Part shown: piece after piece, positions 33,929-45,718 of the stretch
How positions within the stretch are numbered: the stretch's first letter is position 1
How the letters are laid out: every line of letters begins with the position of its first letter
Assembly: GCA_039111635.1 (NCBI GenBank)
Contig: JBCAQO010000013.1
Coordinates: 868,001 to 932,000 of the forward strand
Length of the DNA stretch: 64,000 nucleotides
Origin: Heterobasidion occidentale
Lineage: Eukaryota; Basidiomycota; Agaricomycetes; Russulales; Bondarzewiaceae
Direction: 5' to 3'
Program-made: the position numbers and the translations under genes
Notes under the pieces: model-generated
Database searches by the model: none
What the model was told of the DNA's origin: nothing
What the model saw: only the letters and a program-made list of their open reading frames with translations

Positions 33929-36243
33929 TCAGACCTCTTGCTCGTATGTATCTTCCCATCCATAGTCGTCGCCCTTCTGGCTCCCCACATCCTCTTCACC
34001 CTCTGCATCTTCATCACCTCCAAGGTGGCCTGCAAGACCCTTCCCAATACCGCCGCCGCCTTCCTCTTCGATCACCATTCCCTCCTCCTTGTAGTCATCC
34101 ATAGTGTACAGCCCATGCCCTTCGATCTTCTCGTCCCCGTCGAAGAGGTCTTTGAGGGCATTGTAGTTGATCCGCTTGCTATACTTGGCGTTCTTCTTCA
34201 ACAGACTTTGTACAGATTCCGCCGCTGTATTACCGTGAGGCGTAGACGCATCACGGGGCTTGGTATTGGTTTTCCGGCGCTGCGCACGTACGAGTAAATT
34301 GAGGCCTGCCCAGCGAGAAAGGAATAACAGAGACTAACCTTTCTGCTCTTTGCCGACACCCCAGTCTCCCGCTGCTCACCTCTCACTATAGCATCACAAC
34401 AAATGAGCTGCGATCATCGCGAAATCACAAAATGATAGATACGCACAGGCGATAGCTTCCAGATACTCCTTATTCATCTCGACCCAGACCCTCTCCTTGA
34501 TCCGTACTTCCTCTTCGCTCAGCAGAAAGGCGTCGAGCTCCTCCTCGTTCAATCCCAGGAGCTCGTCCACAACGCTGAACTGCGCGTGCCGTCGTTCGGC
34601 CGCCGCCTCCAGAGCCTCATTGAGTAATGTGCCCTGTTCATTGCGCAAGAACGTCGATACTTCATCCGTAAGTGCCTCATTGACCGTTGCCTCAATCGGT
34701 GAAGTTTCCGCGTCAATCAAGGGCATATGAGCATCATCGCAGGGAACGCCTTCAACGAGAGTGGGAGAAGGGCCTTGGCTATCTGCCCGAGAATAGGAGG
34801 ACATAGGTAGGGGGAGTGGAGACGGCGAACAATGTTCGAGAAGAGCAGGATCAATATTGGGGTTGTGAGAGACAGGCGTTGGTTCCTCTGTCGGGTCGGG
34901 CAGGAAAAGAGGGTCATGTTCTGTAATTGTGCCGGCAAGGATCCCCGTGTGAAGCAGCGAAGGGTCGATACCTGGTCGTTGAGCGTACGAGGAGCTGGCG
35001 ACTGGCAGATGGGCACTCATTTCTAGTCGGTCTGCAGTCAATTCTCCTTCCACGTCCTCACCCTCACTCGTTCTCTTCCTTTTCTGCCGCTTCTTCTTGC
35101 TTTTCTTCTTCCTGCCATCCTCCTCCTCCTGCTGCTCTTCGTCCTCCTTTCCTTTCAAAAATGCTGGAGGATCCATCTCCTCCTCCAACCACACGGTCCG
35201 GAAATCCGTCAGTGTCAGTGATCCACTCGGCGTCTTCTTGAATTCGTCCAAGCGCTTCTTCAATGTCGTATCGGCAATCTTTACCACCTGCACTATTTCC
35301 TCTATGGAGCGACGGAAATTATTCATTCGCGCGGCCAAGAACAGCGCGGCCCCACAGATCCCAGCAGGTCTCCGACCTTTGGTCATCCAATCGCGGTCGA
35401 AGCGTTGAACGAGTCTCACGGCGTCGGTCGCGACCTTGTGCGTTTCGTCTCCAAACTCTAAGAGCGCTGCGAAGCGCGAGATATAGTGCGACGGGTCCAC
35501 CAGGGGGATGCGCAGTTCGAGCGTCTGGACGAATTGGAGGTAGGTATGCCCGAGCTCGAAGACGTTGACCTGCGAACGTTAGCATATATCTCATTTGATA
35601 GCATGCACGAGGATTGAACATACCTGGAGGAGGTCAGAAAAGTCAATGAGCATATACTTACGCGTCTCTTGCTTTCGGCAGGCGACGTACAAGCACACGG
35701 CTACGACATTCAGGCTCTTGCGGCCCTTGGTGAATTTGTGCTCGACAGCGAGGGTATAGTAGCGCCTTGCGGCCGTAGATACCGACTCCGATAGACGCAA
35801 TACAGAAGCGATACTCAATATCTTGCGGTTCGCTTCCCAGCACACAGTCATATTAGAGCGACTCGCATACTGAGCTACGATCCAACGCACCGTTCTCAAT
35901 CGTCTGCTCCCTCGACTCACTGTTCCCTCTGTTCCCAAACGGTCCTCCGATCCTGGCATGTGCTGAGACAGCAATGAGACTTTGAACGTCGAGACTGATA
36001 CATCACTCACTTGCGCCATGGCCGACATATGCACCCTGCACCATGGCAGCACCAGTCGACGTCTCTCCGAACGTGACTTCGTTCACAATTGTGTTCTCCT
36101 CCACGACCGTCCCGCACGCCACACAGAAGCCATTGCCTGCGGCGGCATCATATTCGATCACCGTCCCACCACAATCGGTGCAGACGGGCTAAACGAATGT
36201 TGTTTACACCTAGGAATTGCTGATATTGGGCCAGGCTCACCAT
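33929..36243 (-). CDS. BRF1: TFIIIB subunit Brf1 (complete)
   Basis: Brf1 is the TFIIB-related subunit of TFIIIB that brings RNA polymerase III to tRNA and 5S genes. A start codon at 36241-36243 is split from exon 2 by a 52-bp intron (36189-36240), giving MPVCTDCGG. The zinc ribbon shows CTDCGG and FCVACGTV. The first cyclin-like repeat covers about 35590-35940 (KGRKSLNVVAVCLYVACRK). The second is at about 35250-35500 (RRPAGICGAALFLAARMN, IVQVVKIADTTLKKRLDEF). A long acidic/basic linker follows, then the C-terminal Brf1 homology block KYSKRINYNALKDLF, which binds TBP and Bdp1 in known homologs. Length and domain order fit the family. Confidence 0.93.
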
Positions 36244-36506
36244 AGCTGCTACAGAGTCAGAGTTGATACAGAGAATATAAACCGATAAGTTAAGTCGAGA
36301 TCCGGGCTAAAGGAGGTTAGAGGGAGATGCAATGCAAGTGAGCTTCGGCAGACGCGGCAACGGCCGAGGCATCCGGCCTACCGGCCTGCCGACGGTCGAC
36401 CAAGTACAAAGGCGTATCCAATAAATTAGAAATACACCAGTGTTTTTTGTCCTAATCCCTGGATCATACATGTCTCTAGTTTCTCTACAAGATACATCCC
36501 TCCAGT

Positions 36507-39285
36507 TTAGTCTTCCGCACCAAGCGTGACGACCAAGTGCTTCCTTGCGACAACCACCTTCGCTCCCGGAACGACGACGATCGTCTGCGTATCGTCAATA
36601 ATCATCGCCGGCCCCTCCACCCGATCCCCCACCTCCAGCCTCGGCAGCTCAAACACAGGCGTGTCCTGCACCCTCCCGACCTTATCAAAATACGTCGAGC
36701 ACACCGACGACGCGCGCGCGCGGTCCACCGCCTGCGTCCGCAGCTCCTTCATCTCCTCGAACACCGACGGGCCGAGCGAGTCAAACGTCTTCCCGATCCC
36801 GCGCACCTTCACGTCGTCCACGACGACGCTCTTCGTGTCGAGGAGGAACCCGAACTCGCTCTTGTACACGCGCTTGAACGCCGCCTCGAAGTCCTCCGCT
36901 GCGCCCTCCGCGCCGGCCTCGCCGAGGCTCGCGTCGGGGAGGACCATGAGGGCCGTGTCGGTGCCGTCGAACCGCATGTTGAGCATGCGCTCGATCTTGA
37001 TGCGGTCCGGTGCGAAGCCTTGCTTGGACAGCTCGGTGCGGACGGAGGACGTCAGGGCGTCGAGGCGGGAGATGAGGGTCGGCGCGTTCTTGGGGGTGTA
37101 AAATGTCGAAGACGGCTCTTGCAGTTCGTATGCGCTAGCGAGCAAGTATCATTCAATACAGGCGGATTTACTCCAACAATATGGGTATCACGCACCGGTC
37201 TGCGAGCGCGAGTCCGTAGGCGGAAAGGATAGAACTATACCGGTGGATGAGGATCGTCTTGATGCCCAACAGCTGTGCGATCTCGCACGCGTGCTGCCCA
37301 CCAGCACCACCGAAGCTCGCCAATCTAGGGACGAAAAGGGTCAGGAGTAAACCCTCAGGGGATCTGTGGGATAGGCACATGTGCCTGGAGGTTGCGTATC
37401 CTCTGGCCTCCGTGAGCGCGCGAATAGGTCGGGCCATAGTCTCGTTTGCGACCTTGATAAATCTGTGCGAATTAAAGTCAGCGAGATCAGTGCAGACAGA
37501 CGCAAGAATCGTGCTTGCCCGTATACGATTTCGTCCAGGTCTAATTGTCTCTCGCCTTCCAACCCCTTGTTGATCTCAGCCGCGATCTCCTCGAATGCGA
37601 CGCGGGACGCGTCGACGTCCAATGGCTCCCTCTCCGACTTCCCGAATATCTTCGGGAAGTAGTCCGGAAGTAGCCTCCCAAGCATCAAGTTGGCGTCCGT
37701 CACAGCGAGCGGGCCGCCCTTCCTGCAGTGCACGCATCAACATTCCGCCATCGTTCCTGCAAATATGCTTTACACTCACCGGTAGCAGGCTGGGCCTGGC
37801 TCAGCACCTGCACTCTCTGGTTCCAGCCATGAACAGACCGTTGCGAAGAAGAGACGGGATCCGCCGCCTGCAGCGACGGTATTGATGTCAAGCTGAGGAG
37901 ACTGGATCGTCACGCCGGCTGTCGTAGTCTCGTACACCACCTCGTAACGGCCATCGAATCGCGACACATCCGTGGATGTCCCACCAACGTCGAGCCTGTC
38001 AGTGAGATGAATAACATGTTGACACTACAAATGAAGGTCAAAGTGACCCACCCAATTACAGGCGTCTTGACTTCTCGTCCAGCTGGTCAACGCATATCCA
38101 ACGACACCTCCAGCAGGTCCGCTCAAATGCTCTTCAATCCCGAGAACCTATCTGCGTCCACCAGTCCACCATCGCTTCCCATAAACTCCACTCTCGGGCT
38201 CCGCAACTTGCCGTCCCTCAGCTTCTCATCAAAGCCCTTGAAGAATCCGTCCAAGTACGCACGCAAGATGGGGGTGAGATACGCGTCGGCCGTGGACGAT
38301 ACGCCGCGCGGCACCATTTTGATCATAGGAAGTAGCTGCGACGACAGCGATACCTGCGTGAAGCCGATTTCCGATGCGATCTTCCCAAGAAGGATTTCGT
38401 GATCAGGGAATGTGTAGGAGTGGGCGAGCACGATCGCGAGCGAGCGGTAGCCAGAGTCGTACAGCTTCTTGAGATCTTCTCGTACCGAAGACTCCACTGA
38501 ATGAATACTTGCCGTGAGCTTCGTGGACATATGGCGAGAGTGAATCGAAGACGCACCAGGTTTCTGCAAGATGCGAACAGCCTCTCCCGAGATGCCGCGT
38601 ACGACCTCGCCCGGGCCCTCTGCTTCCCCCTCTCCGTCCCAGCCTTTCCCTCTGTATCCCCTAGCAACCTTTCCATCGCTATCGAACAGTACTTTGTGCT
38701 CTTCTGACTTTGGATCGCTTGTATACCCCACGAGCGTGACGCGCTCATCGACCTCGACCACAGTCGAGTACAGAGGCGGAGGGCGGCGAATGTTAAGGTC
38801 GAAGATCTTGGACGAGACTGGTTGCCGATCAGGAGGAGATCTTTGAAGCCCTTCGTGATGAGCAAGGCGTGCTTCTCGCCTTTGCGCTCGAGGAGGGCAT
38901 TGGTAGCGACGGTGGTGGAAAGGCGGATATAATCTTGAACGATTCGGTCAGTACGTGAGGATAGGTGACACTCGATGGACGTGCCTATCTTTGAAGTGTC
39001 GAGTGTGGTGCCTCGCGGGATCTTTTCGCCAGTGACGATCTCGAGAACGCGGCGGATGCCTTCGGTGGGGGCATCGGCGTAATTCGCAGGATCCTGAGAG
39101 ACTGGTCAAGGGTAAACGATCGATGCGCACAACGCGCGAAGAGGTCGCCCACGTAGTTTGACCACAAGCTCCTTGCGCTCCTTTGGATTTTCAGGATCAG
39201 GGTACGAGGCATGCACATCGCAGAATGTACCCCCACGATCTGCGCAGATACGAATGGAACGGTCGGGGACGGCGAGAGGGGACAT
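36507..39285 (-). CDS. 5-oxoprolinase-like protein, HyuA half only
   Basis: 5-oxoprolinase splits 5-oxo-L-proline to glutamate with ATP. The start [25 protein letters not shown] matches the N-terminal nucleotide-binding part. Further motifs are [39 protein letters not shown], a Met-rich [14 protein letters not shown] segment, [37 protein letters not shown] and [20 protein letters not shown]. The C terminus ([18 protein letters not shown] then [10 protein letters not shown]) is exactly where HyuA ends in the fused eukaryotic enzyme. A stop follows and no HyuB domain is found in the 263 bp before BRF1 or elsewhere in the window. The eukaryotic fused enzyme is about 1,280 residues, this one about 750. 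Either the HyuB half was lost or this is a separate HyuA-type protein. Confidence 0.85.
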
Positions 39286-39717
39286 GGCTACGAGCTCGAA
39301 GATCTGGGGGTTTCCGTTGCACAAAAGTCGGTATTTATCAGTGCAGCGTTTGAAACGACGTCCGCCGCGGGGACCGTCAATCGCGCCCTGAGTTGAGAGC
39401 GCCGTGGAGGCAGAATGGTTTTCGAGATAAGATAAGATCGCTGCAACCGGCGGCTCGCCGACGCTTGCCGCCGGCACAGTCTACGCCGCCCAATCTCAGA
39501 TTCCTCGTCAAACGAGAACATTGGAAGAGTATTAGAAGACGCTTGCTCGCGCTGGAGGTTCCAGCTGACAATGAAAAGACAGAAACTCAAGCCTCCGACG
39601 CAGCGAAGGCAAAGAAATCGCCAGGCGTTTGAATTGCCAACAGCGGGTCCGTGTTTACGTCTGTTTGTCGAACCTACCTTGTCTCAGCGTCGCCCAGCCC
39701 GAAATCTGCCATCCACA
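39286..39717. promoter_or_regulatory. divergent intergenic region
   Basis: These 432 bp lie between the start of the oxoprolinase-like gene (-) and the RRM protein (+) and must hold both promoters. No specific binding site could be assigned. Confidence 0.4.
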
Positions 39718-40970
39718 ATGTCGCCATCGTCTACGCCTTCAGTCGCTCTTGACGGCCAATCCTCCAGCCATTTGTCTTATCCGACATACGTCCTCGAAGC
39801 CTCCACTTCTGCATCGACATCTACCACCTCCCAGCCCAGTCGCGAGAAATCCTCAAAAACAGGCTCTACGTTGGCAACCTGCATCACACGGTCGACGAGT
39901 AAGCACCTAGCCCTCGCTTCGTGCAGCTGAAAACCCATCTCAACTCTCTTCGCTGCCAGGCATGCGCTGATCCAGATCTTCTCGAAATACGGCAAGCTCT
40001 CCAACCTCGACTACCTCTTCCACAAGAGCGGCCCGCTCAAGGGCAAGCCCCGCGGCTACGCCTTCGTAGAATACGCAGAACCACTCGTGAGTCTCGTCCC
40101 GCAAACCCTCGCTAGTCCTGCCCGTGCTCACCCCGGGTTTTCTATGTCATATGTACCACGTCCAAACGACCACACCCCCTCCCCCAATCACACCTTCCTG
40201 CCATTCGGAAGGTTCGGGGGCGAGCACATGGCTGCGGGTTGACTGCACGCGCTGACGCCCATGCGCTGACATGATTGACTTATCCTGCAGGACGCAGACA
40301 AGGCCCTCGCTTCAGCGCATAACAAGCTCCTCCGCGGACGCAAGCTCGTCGTGACGTACGCCAACCAAGCTCCAGTATACCCGTCCGGGCCATCCTCCGC
40401 CTCGGGTTACAGACGAAATCTGAACGAGGCCGGACGGCCGACGGCGCTCAGCCTCTTGAAGAGCGCAGGTGGGCGAGAAGGGTACGTCCCGACGGCCGCC
40501 TTATTTCAGCGCTGGATTCTCATCACCGATCTTTCAGCGGAGTAACGAGAACCAAGGATAAAATCGCTCTCATGGAAGCCAAACTCCGCCAGCTCGAGCA
40601 GCCCGCACGCCCTCCTCCCCCTCCACGCTCGCACGCTCTTCCACCCAGGCCCTCTGCACACCAACCTCACACAAATTCGCATCCGTCTTCGGCCGGACGC
40701 AATCGACCTTCGTCCTCGTCTACATCCTTGTCCAGATCCGTCCCTCCGCGCCCGTCGTCTTCGGCCCTTAAACCTCCCGTCTCGACCAAGCCTCCGCCAC
40801 TTCAAACGGGCGATCTCGACCTGGCATTTGGGCGGAGCGCTGCAAAGACAACGGGTACAGCTTTGAAGGGCGTAAAAATTGTGCGAAAAAAGCTAAAGGA
40901 CAAGGAGACGGGAGACTTGGCTAATGCTCACGCTGATGAACACGCAGTACAAACAGAGAAGGAAACATGA
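39718..40970 (+). CDS. RRM protein, RBM18-like
   Basis: A single RNA recognition motif dominates the N-terminal half. RNP2 is NRLYVGNLHHTVDE, followed by an intron and IFSKYGKLSNLDYLFHKSGP, then RNP1 KPRGYAFVEYAEP. An intron of about 200 bp precedes ADKALASAHNKLLRGRKLVVTYANQ. The FHKSGPLKGKPRGYAF pattern closely recalls human RBM18, a protein of little-known function. The C-terminal half is Pro/Ser-rich and ends in a Lys-rich stretch (GVKIVRKKLKDKETGDL). The frame before RNP2 (starting MSPSSTPSVALDG) does not connect directly to it: either a base is missing near 39820 or the true start differs. Confidence 0.8.
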
Positions 40971-41126
40971 AGATTAGAGAGTAGCTTTCCTTGAAAATGG
41001 GATAGTGGGACATGACCAAACTCTGAGTGTATGTTGCCGTAAATGTGACCTTACCAGTACCTATGTCCTTCCCGACATGCATATGCCAAGCAGAAGGATT
41101 GAATTCTATATGTGGAAAAAAACATA

Positions 41127-41199
41127 CTCCCTGGCGGGGAGTCGAACCCCGCTCTCGCGCGTGACAGGCGCGTGTACTAATCCGATATACTACCAGGGA
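41127..41199 (-). tRNA. tRNA-Asp (GTC)
   Basis: The minus strand gives a 73-nt cloverleaf without intron. The acceptor TCCCTGG pairs with CCAGGGA, the anticodon stem CGCGC closes the loop CTGTCAC with anticodon GTC, and the T arm is CGGGG TTCGACT CCCCG. The discriminator is G, as in Asp tRNAs. Confidence 0.93.
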
Positions 41200-41317
41200 T
41201 ATGATTAAGGTTCAACTCCTGGTATATATAGATAGATATACATATTTAGCGGCGGCGTGCAGGAACCGAAAATGGGTTTAGTGCCTGCGAGATAGGTCAA
41301 GGCATGATGAATGATGT

Positions 41318-43848
41318 TTAGTGTAGACCCCACGCGGCTTTGATGAGATCCGCTCCTCGTTCCGCAAATGCATACACAGCCGCCTGTCAATTCAACGAAG
41401 GAGTGAGCTTAGAAACTTGGTTGTACAGAGATCACTACTTGCCTGAGTATTGGCCGCAGGAATATACGGCTGAGGAGGTCGACATATAGAAAGTAAGACT
41501 CGTCGAACGGATGAGACGTTTCAGCATAGAACTCACAATCACGGATGCGTCGATGACGCGCAGGCCTCTAGTATTCTTTACCCTCAAATCGGGGTTCACG
41601 ACTGCACGACGCAGGCCAGTCAGCACGGGGACAGCCATCACAGACGCATCAACGCTGCAAGGAACGCACCTCCGGATTTTGCGCCTACAGCGGACATGCG
41701 CGCCGTCCCGACAGGGTGGTAAATGGTGGCCGTCTGGTTCCGCACGTAGTGCTCGAGCTCCTCGTCCGTGTGCGACAGCCCGCCGGGGCCGAACTGTGAG
41801 AGGACGTAGTCGTCCCAGACGGAGGCATTCAGGAATTGCCTCACAGCCTTAACAGAGTTCACAGAGATGAGGGCATCGAGAGGTTGTGTCAGGAAGGCCG
41901 GGTCGATGAGTGGAAAGTCGAAAGGATCGCTTGAATTAAGAGTGACACTCCCTCCTGTGAAACAATATCAATACATCATAATGGAGTGCGGTTAAGTGAT
42001 AGACGCACGAGACACCGGGCTTGTGACGATAGTCAACAATGTCATGTAATTTCCCGTTGTGGGTATCGGTTCTACAGATGAAGCAAACCCATTCTACATG
42101 CGTCTTTTCCTTGAGCTGCATCATATGTTTGAGTGATTCTGCCGCGCTCACCGTAAAAAGTATCTGATAATGTGCCGAGTTCGGACCAGAAGAAGGGTCA
42201 GGATACTCCTTAAATATTGAAGAATTGTCTGGAAACCGAAGCCAGCCGATCATGTTGCCAGCCGGCGTGTCGACGAAAGGTCCAGTCCCAGAAGCATTGT
42301 ACTCTGCAAAAATGTCCGCGAAGAGCGTCGCGTTCCGCTCGAAGGTTTCCCATGTAGCCGTCGAATTGACGAGGAATTCGTTGGAGAGCAGTGCGTGGTC
42401 GTGCAGGTTCTGACCGACGTCGGGCAGGTCAACGAGCGCCTCGATACCAAACTTGTCCAGTGTCACAGGATCACCCACGCCGGAGAGCATCAGCAACTGC
42501 GGGGTGTTGATAGCGCCTGCCGACAGGATGATTTCCTTCTTAGCAGAGACACGGTACCGCTCACCTGCGGTGAAAATACCTTCACGTCAGCGTGGTCTGG
42601 AAATATTGTTCCGCAAAGCAAATATCTCACCAGCGCTGCTCTGTGCGAACTCCACGGATGTGAATGAGACAGGTCCATCAGCGTCTGCAGCGACTATCTT
42701 AGTAACTTGTGTCTCGACCAACACGTCCAAATTGGGGCGGTTAACATAGCGCGGTGCGAGGTACGCAGTGGCCGAGCTGACCCGTTTACCCCCAGATATA
42801 GTGGCCTGCGTCCAACCTATTCAATACGTTGTAGTCTGAGTTGAGAATATTGGTATCATTCGAGGCACTGCATACCGATACCGATCATTGCCCCGGAGTT
42901 CATCTCTTCATTGAATGGAAAGTCGGTCAGCTCTTGCGTAGTTTGCACGATTCTGGCATCTATCGTTTGAGGAAACCCAGGAAGGCTGACATTCAGAGGT
43001 CCCGAAAAGCCGTGAAGCGCAGGATCAACTTGTCCCGTTATGTTGTGGTGGTCCGCTGGAGCGACAAAATGCTCGCTCTGAACGGAACCAAGATCAGACA
43101 GACTTCCGTAAAGATGACCCTAGACACACCTTTTTGAAGTATTTCAGAAGTGCGTCCCACGACCAGCCTTGATCACCTGTGATCTCGGCGTAACGATCCC
43201 AGTCATTGTCGGATCCACGAATATATACCATATAATCTAGACAGAGAAGTTCAAATAGAGCGGTAAATGCAGGACGGCCGACGACAGCAACCAGAATCAC
43301 TCACTGATAGAACTACTTCCGCCCAAAAGCCGTCCCCTAGGATAAGGCACAGTGCGTCCGTATAATCCGGCTTGCGGGACTGTCGTGTAGTTCCAGGTCC
43401 ACGGGTGGCAGGAACCAGCTCTGTGCAGAAGAACGGCACGATTGAAAGTTCGACGCCTTCGTTCCTGCACGCCGATATCCCGCATCAGGGCATCCCGGCA
43501 ATTTCAAAGTAATCGAATGAATACAAACCCGATGTCCAGGATAGCGATGACTTACGATGGGCCAGCTTCAATGACGAGCACACGAACTGATGCATCCTCT
43601 GTCAACCTGTTCGCGACTACATTTCCTGCGGTACCGCCTGATATAGCATGATTGAGTCGTTCGAACCATGGTAAGGACCAGCGTTATGTTGACACGCAGG
43701 CTTGCATGGCGGTAGGGTACGCACCTCCAATAACGACAAAGTCGTACTCGCGGCCCAGAACGTGTGCAGGGTCGTTGAATATCTCCCCATAAACGACAGT
43801 CACTGCGAGGAGGATATGAAAAGCGTTTGAGAGCCAAGATAGTGACAT
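41318..43848 (-). CDS. secreted GMC oxidoreductase (aryl-alcohol oxidase-like), gene 1
   Basis: FAD-dependent GMC enzymes of this type (CAZy AA3) oxidise aryl alcohols or sugars outside the cell, often giving H2O2 for lignocellulose breakdown. A hydrophobic signal peptide (SWLSNAFHILLAVTVVYG) precedes YDFVVIGG, the start of the ADP-binding fold. Later motifs are [18 protein letters not shown] (GMC signature 1), [18 protein letters not shown] (signature 2) and YHPVGTARM with the catalytic His. The end is [19 protein letters not shown] before the stop. Many short introns are visible. The G run at 43403-43405 is one base short: restoring it gives the conserved Pro-Trp-Thr-Trp-Asn-Tyr context that gene 2 keeps intact. 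A tandem paralog lies at 56139-58586. Confidence 0.9.
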
Positions 43849-44070
43849 GTTCGAAGAACGAAGAGGGAAAGCGGTCAAGGGAAATTATGTAGAGCGCGTT
43901 TGCCTGGAAGCTATTTATAAGGTCTTGTGAGCAAGGCGACACTGCACACATATCTATTCGGACCGAGGCGTGAAACAACACCACATAAATGGAGGGCGGG
44001 TGCACCGACCGGAGCGAAAGCCAAAATGACTGGAAACGTGACCGAGTTTTTGATGCATTAGAGATACCGC

Positions 44071-44435
44071 TCAGGTTGTAAAAGGTAGAGATATCCTCCG
44101 GAATGAGCTACTGAAAGGTCCGAGAAATTGAGCAGCCCTCGGCGCGTGATGTTGGAATGACGCATTCAACGCTGCGGTTCCTGATCTAGTAGAGCAGTGG
44201 CTTGAAGCAACATTGAACCTGTCTGCGGATAGTCCTGAGTCCTGATCTGGCAAGGGGGCCTGTCAGTGTCTGTTGCCTGTGACACAAGGTGAACAGCAAG
44301 CACATGTAGAGCCGCCCTGACATCGTTTCGCGAGGATGACATATGGTGAACCTTTATCCACGCCTCACATTCCTTTGACATTGTCAGGGAGGTAATGAAC
44401 GCGACATTCACGACCAATAAAGTCGTGAACTTCAT
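44071..44435 (-). CDS. candidate small secreted Cys-containing protein
   Basis: The frame opens with MKFTTLLVVNVAFITSLTMS, a plausible signal peptide. If a short intron (about 44305-44370, GTGAGG..GTCAG) is removed, the reading becomes Cys-rich (STCACCSPC). The exon structure is not settled and no family is recognised. It lies just upstream of the secreted oxidoreductase, on the same strand. Treat as a hypothesis. Confidence 0.22.
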
Positions 44436-45321
44436 ATGGCCAGCGCATCAATCAAACGGTTTGTCTTGTGTCATGGTTGCCGCGGTGGCAACGTTCAAAG
44501 TAATTCTCGACCTCGATGGACATTTTCGAAGGACGAAGAAAGAGTGTTCAGTGCGAGGTGCGTACATTGAAAAGCTTCATGTGCGCTGTTGCGGGTGCAG
44601 AACTGCGGAGGGAGACAAGGTGGTTGACAACCCATTGGGACAGTGTTGAGCTGAGGCGACTGCATGGAAGGGATGGAGTGAGCGCCTGGGTGACCGCAGT
44701 CGAATGATTGCCGCGAATGCAGTTCCATTAAACCGTTAAAACGTCACCCAGATAAGTACACCTGCACACTTTAGTACCACGCTGATGCGCTGTTGGACAT
44801 AAATCCTCAGTCAATTCAATGGTACCAACTCGAAGACGTCATTGAACAGCGGTCATATCCTTACCAACTGTCACTGCATGACACCATGGTTCCTAATCTA
44901 ACTCCAGAACAGAACCAGTGCTGAGCGTGCAGAGGCGGACGCCCGCGAAGGAGAAGCAGTAACACCGATGAGGAACAAGCGCGTGTGAGTGGTACCGTGC
45001 AAGTCCATGCGCTGCCCCAAGACAGACGCCACCTCTCCGCTTCCCGGATCATCCTTCGCAATGGCTATCCCTTGGACACGGAATCGGAAACGCCTAGAGA
45101 GGTGTGGAGCGTCACTGAATGTGGCTGACAAAGTGCTCGTTCGACGTCCTCAAAGGTCCGAGCCGAGTGTGCTCGTCACGTCCGTGAGGTTCAAGTCTTG
45201 CTGTTGATCTCAGTCGGCTCATGTGTGTGAGTGTGAGGGGCGGTGGTATGCATTGTGGAACAACCGAACACTGCTGGTGACTCGAGAAGAAAAAATTGGA
45301 GGTTACGAAGTAAGCCGGCGG
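44436..45321. other. intergenic region left of the large transposon
   Basis: Contains only short open frames without known motifs. It is the left flank of the transposon insertion and was probably contiguous with 55462-56138 before insertion. Confidence 0.5.
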
Positions 45322-45326
45322 CTGAG

Positions 45327-45375
45327 CCCCAGTGAAAACCCGATATTGCGAGATCGAACCAGAACGAGTGAGAAC
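45327..45375 (+). repeat. left terminal inverted repeat
   Basis: 49 bp, 47 identical to the reverse complement of 55408-55456; the differences are at base 30 and base 43 of the repeat. Directly preceded by CTGAG. Confidence 0.9.
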
Positions 45376-45515
45376 TCCTTGTGTCTCATGAGATAGTACG
45401 GTCATCAGCAAAAGTGCCAGAACGTGAGATTTCCTTATGAGGATTATGGATTATATAATCTGAGCGACCGTCATAGGATGTCACATTTCGGTGACCCATG
45501 ACGTCGGTCGAGCTT

Positions 45516-45603
45516 GCCTTGCAATCCCACCTGGGCGGCGGTGTTGCAAGGCGAGCGCCATCCTTGCTGGTGAGTGGTCATTCGGGACACGTTCTTGCAA
45601 GGG
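45516..45603. repeat. subterminal TTGCAAGG repeats
   Basis: GCCTTGCAA (45516-45524) and its inverted copy TTGCAAGGC (45544-45552) can form a stem with a 19-nt loop; CTTGCAAGGG recurs at 45594-45603. Clustered subterminal motifs near the end of a CACTA-like element often bind the transposase. That role is inference, and I see no matching cluster at the right end. Confidence 0.45.
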
Positions 45604-45718
45604 AATATATTATGGGGCTGATTTCATATATTGTAATATAATTGTCAGTGAGTAGAATACATAACAATAAAGCTGATAGTGAGTAAAATACATAGCAATA
45701 AAATGAAACCTCGTCACA

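Larger units (their letters stand above)
26591..34600. repeat. duplicated block, copy B (8.0 kb)
   Basis: Nearly identical to 17792-26490 but without the 686-bp TA-flanked element (offset 8797 before it, about 8109 after it). Unlike copy A it continues uninterrupted past the homologous end point into the rest of BRF1. Small indels concentrate near its left contig end. Confidence 0.97.

Noticed and set aside
17792..34600. True tandem gene duplication of four genes
   Set aside because: Boundaries coincide with a 100-N gap and copy B continues where copy A stops; unmerged haplotypes explain this better, though not proven.
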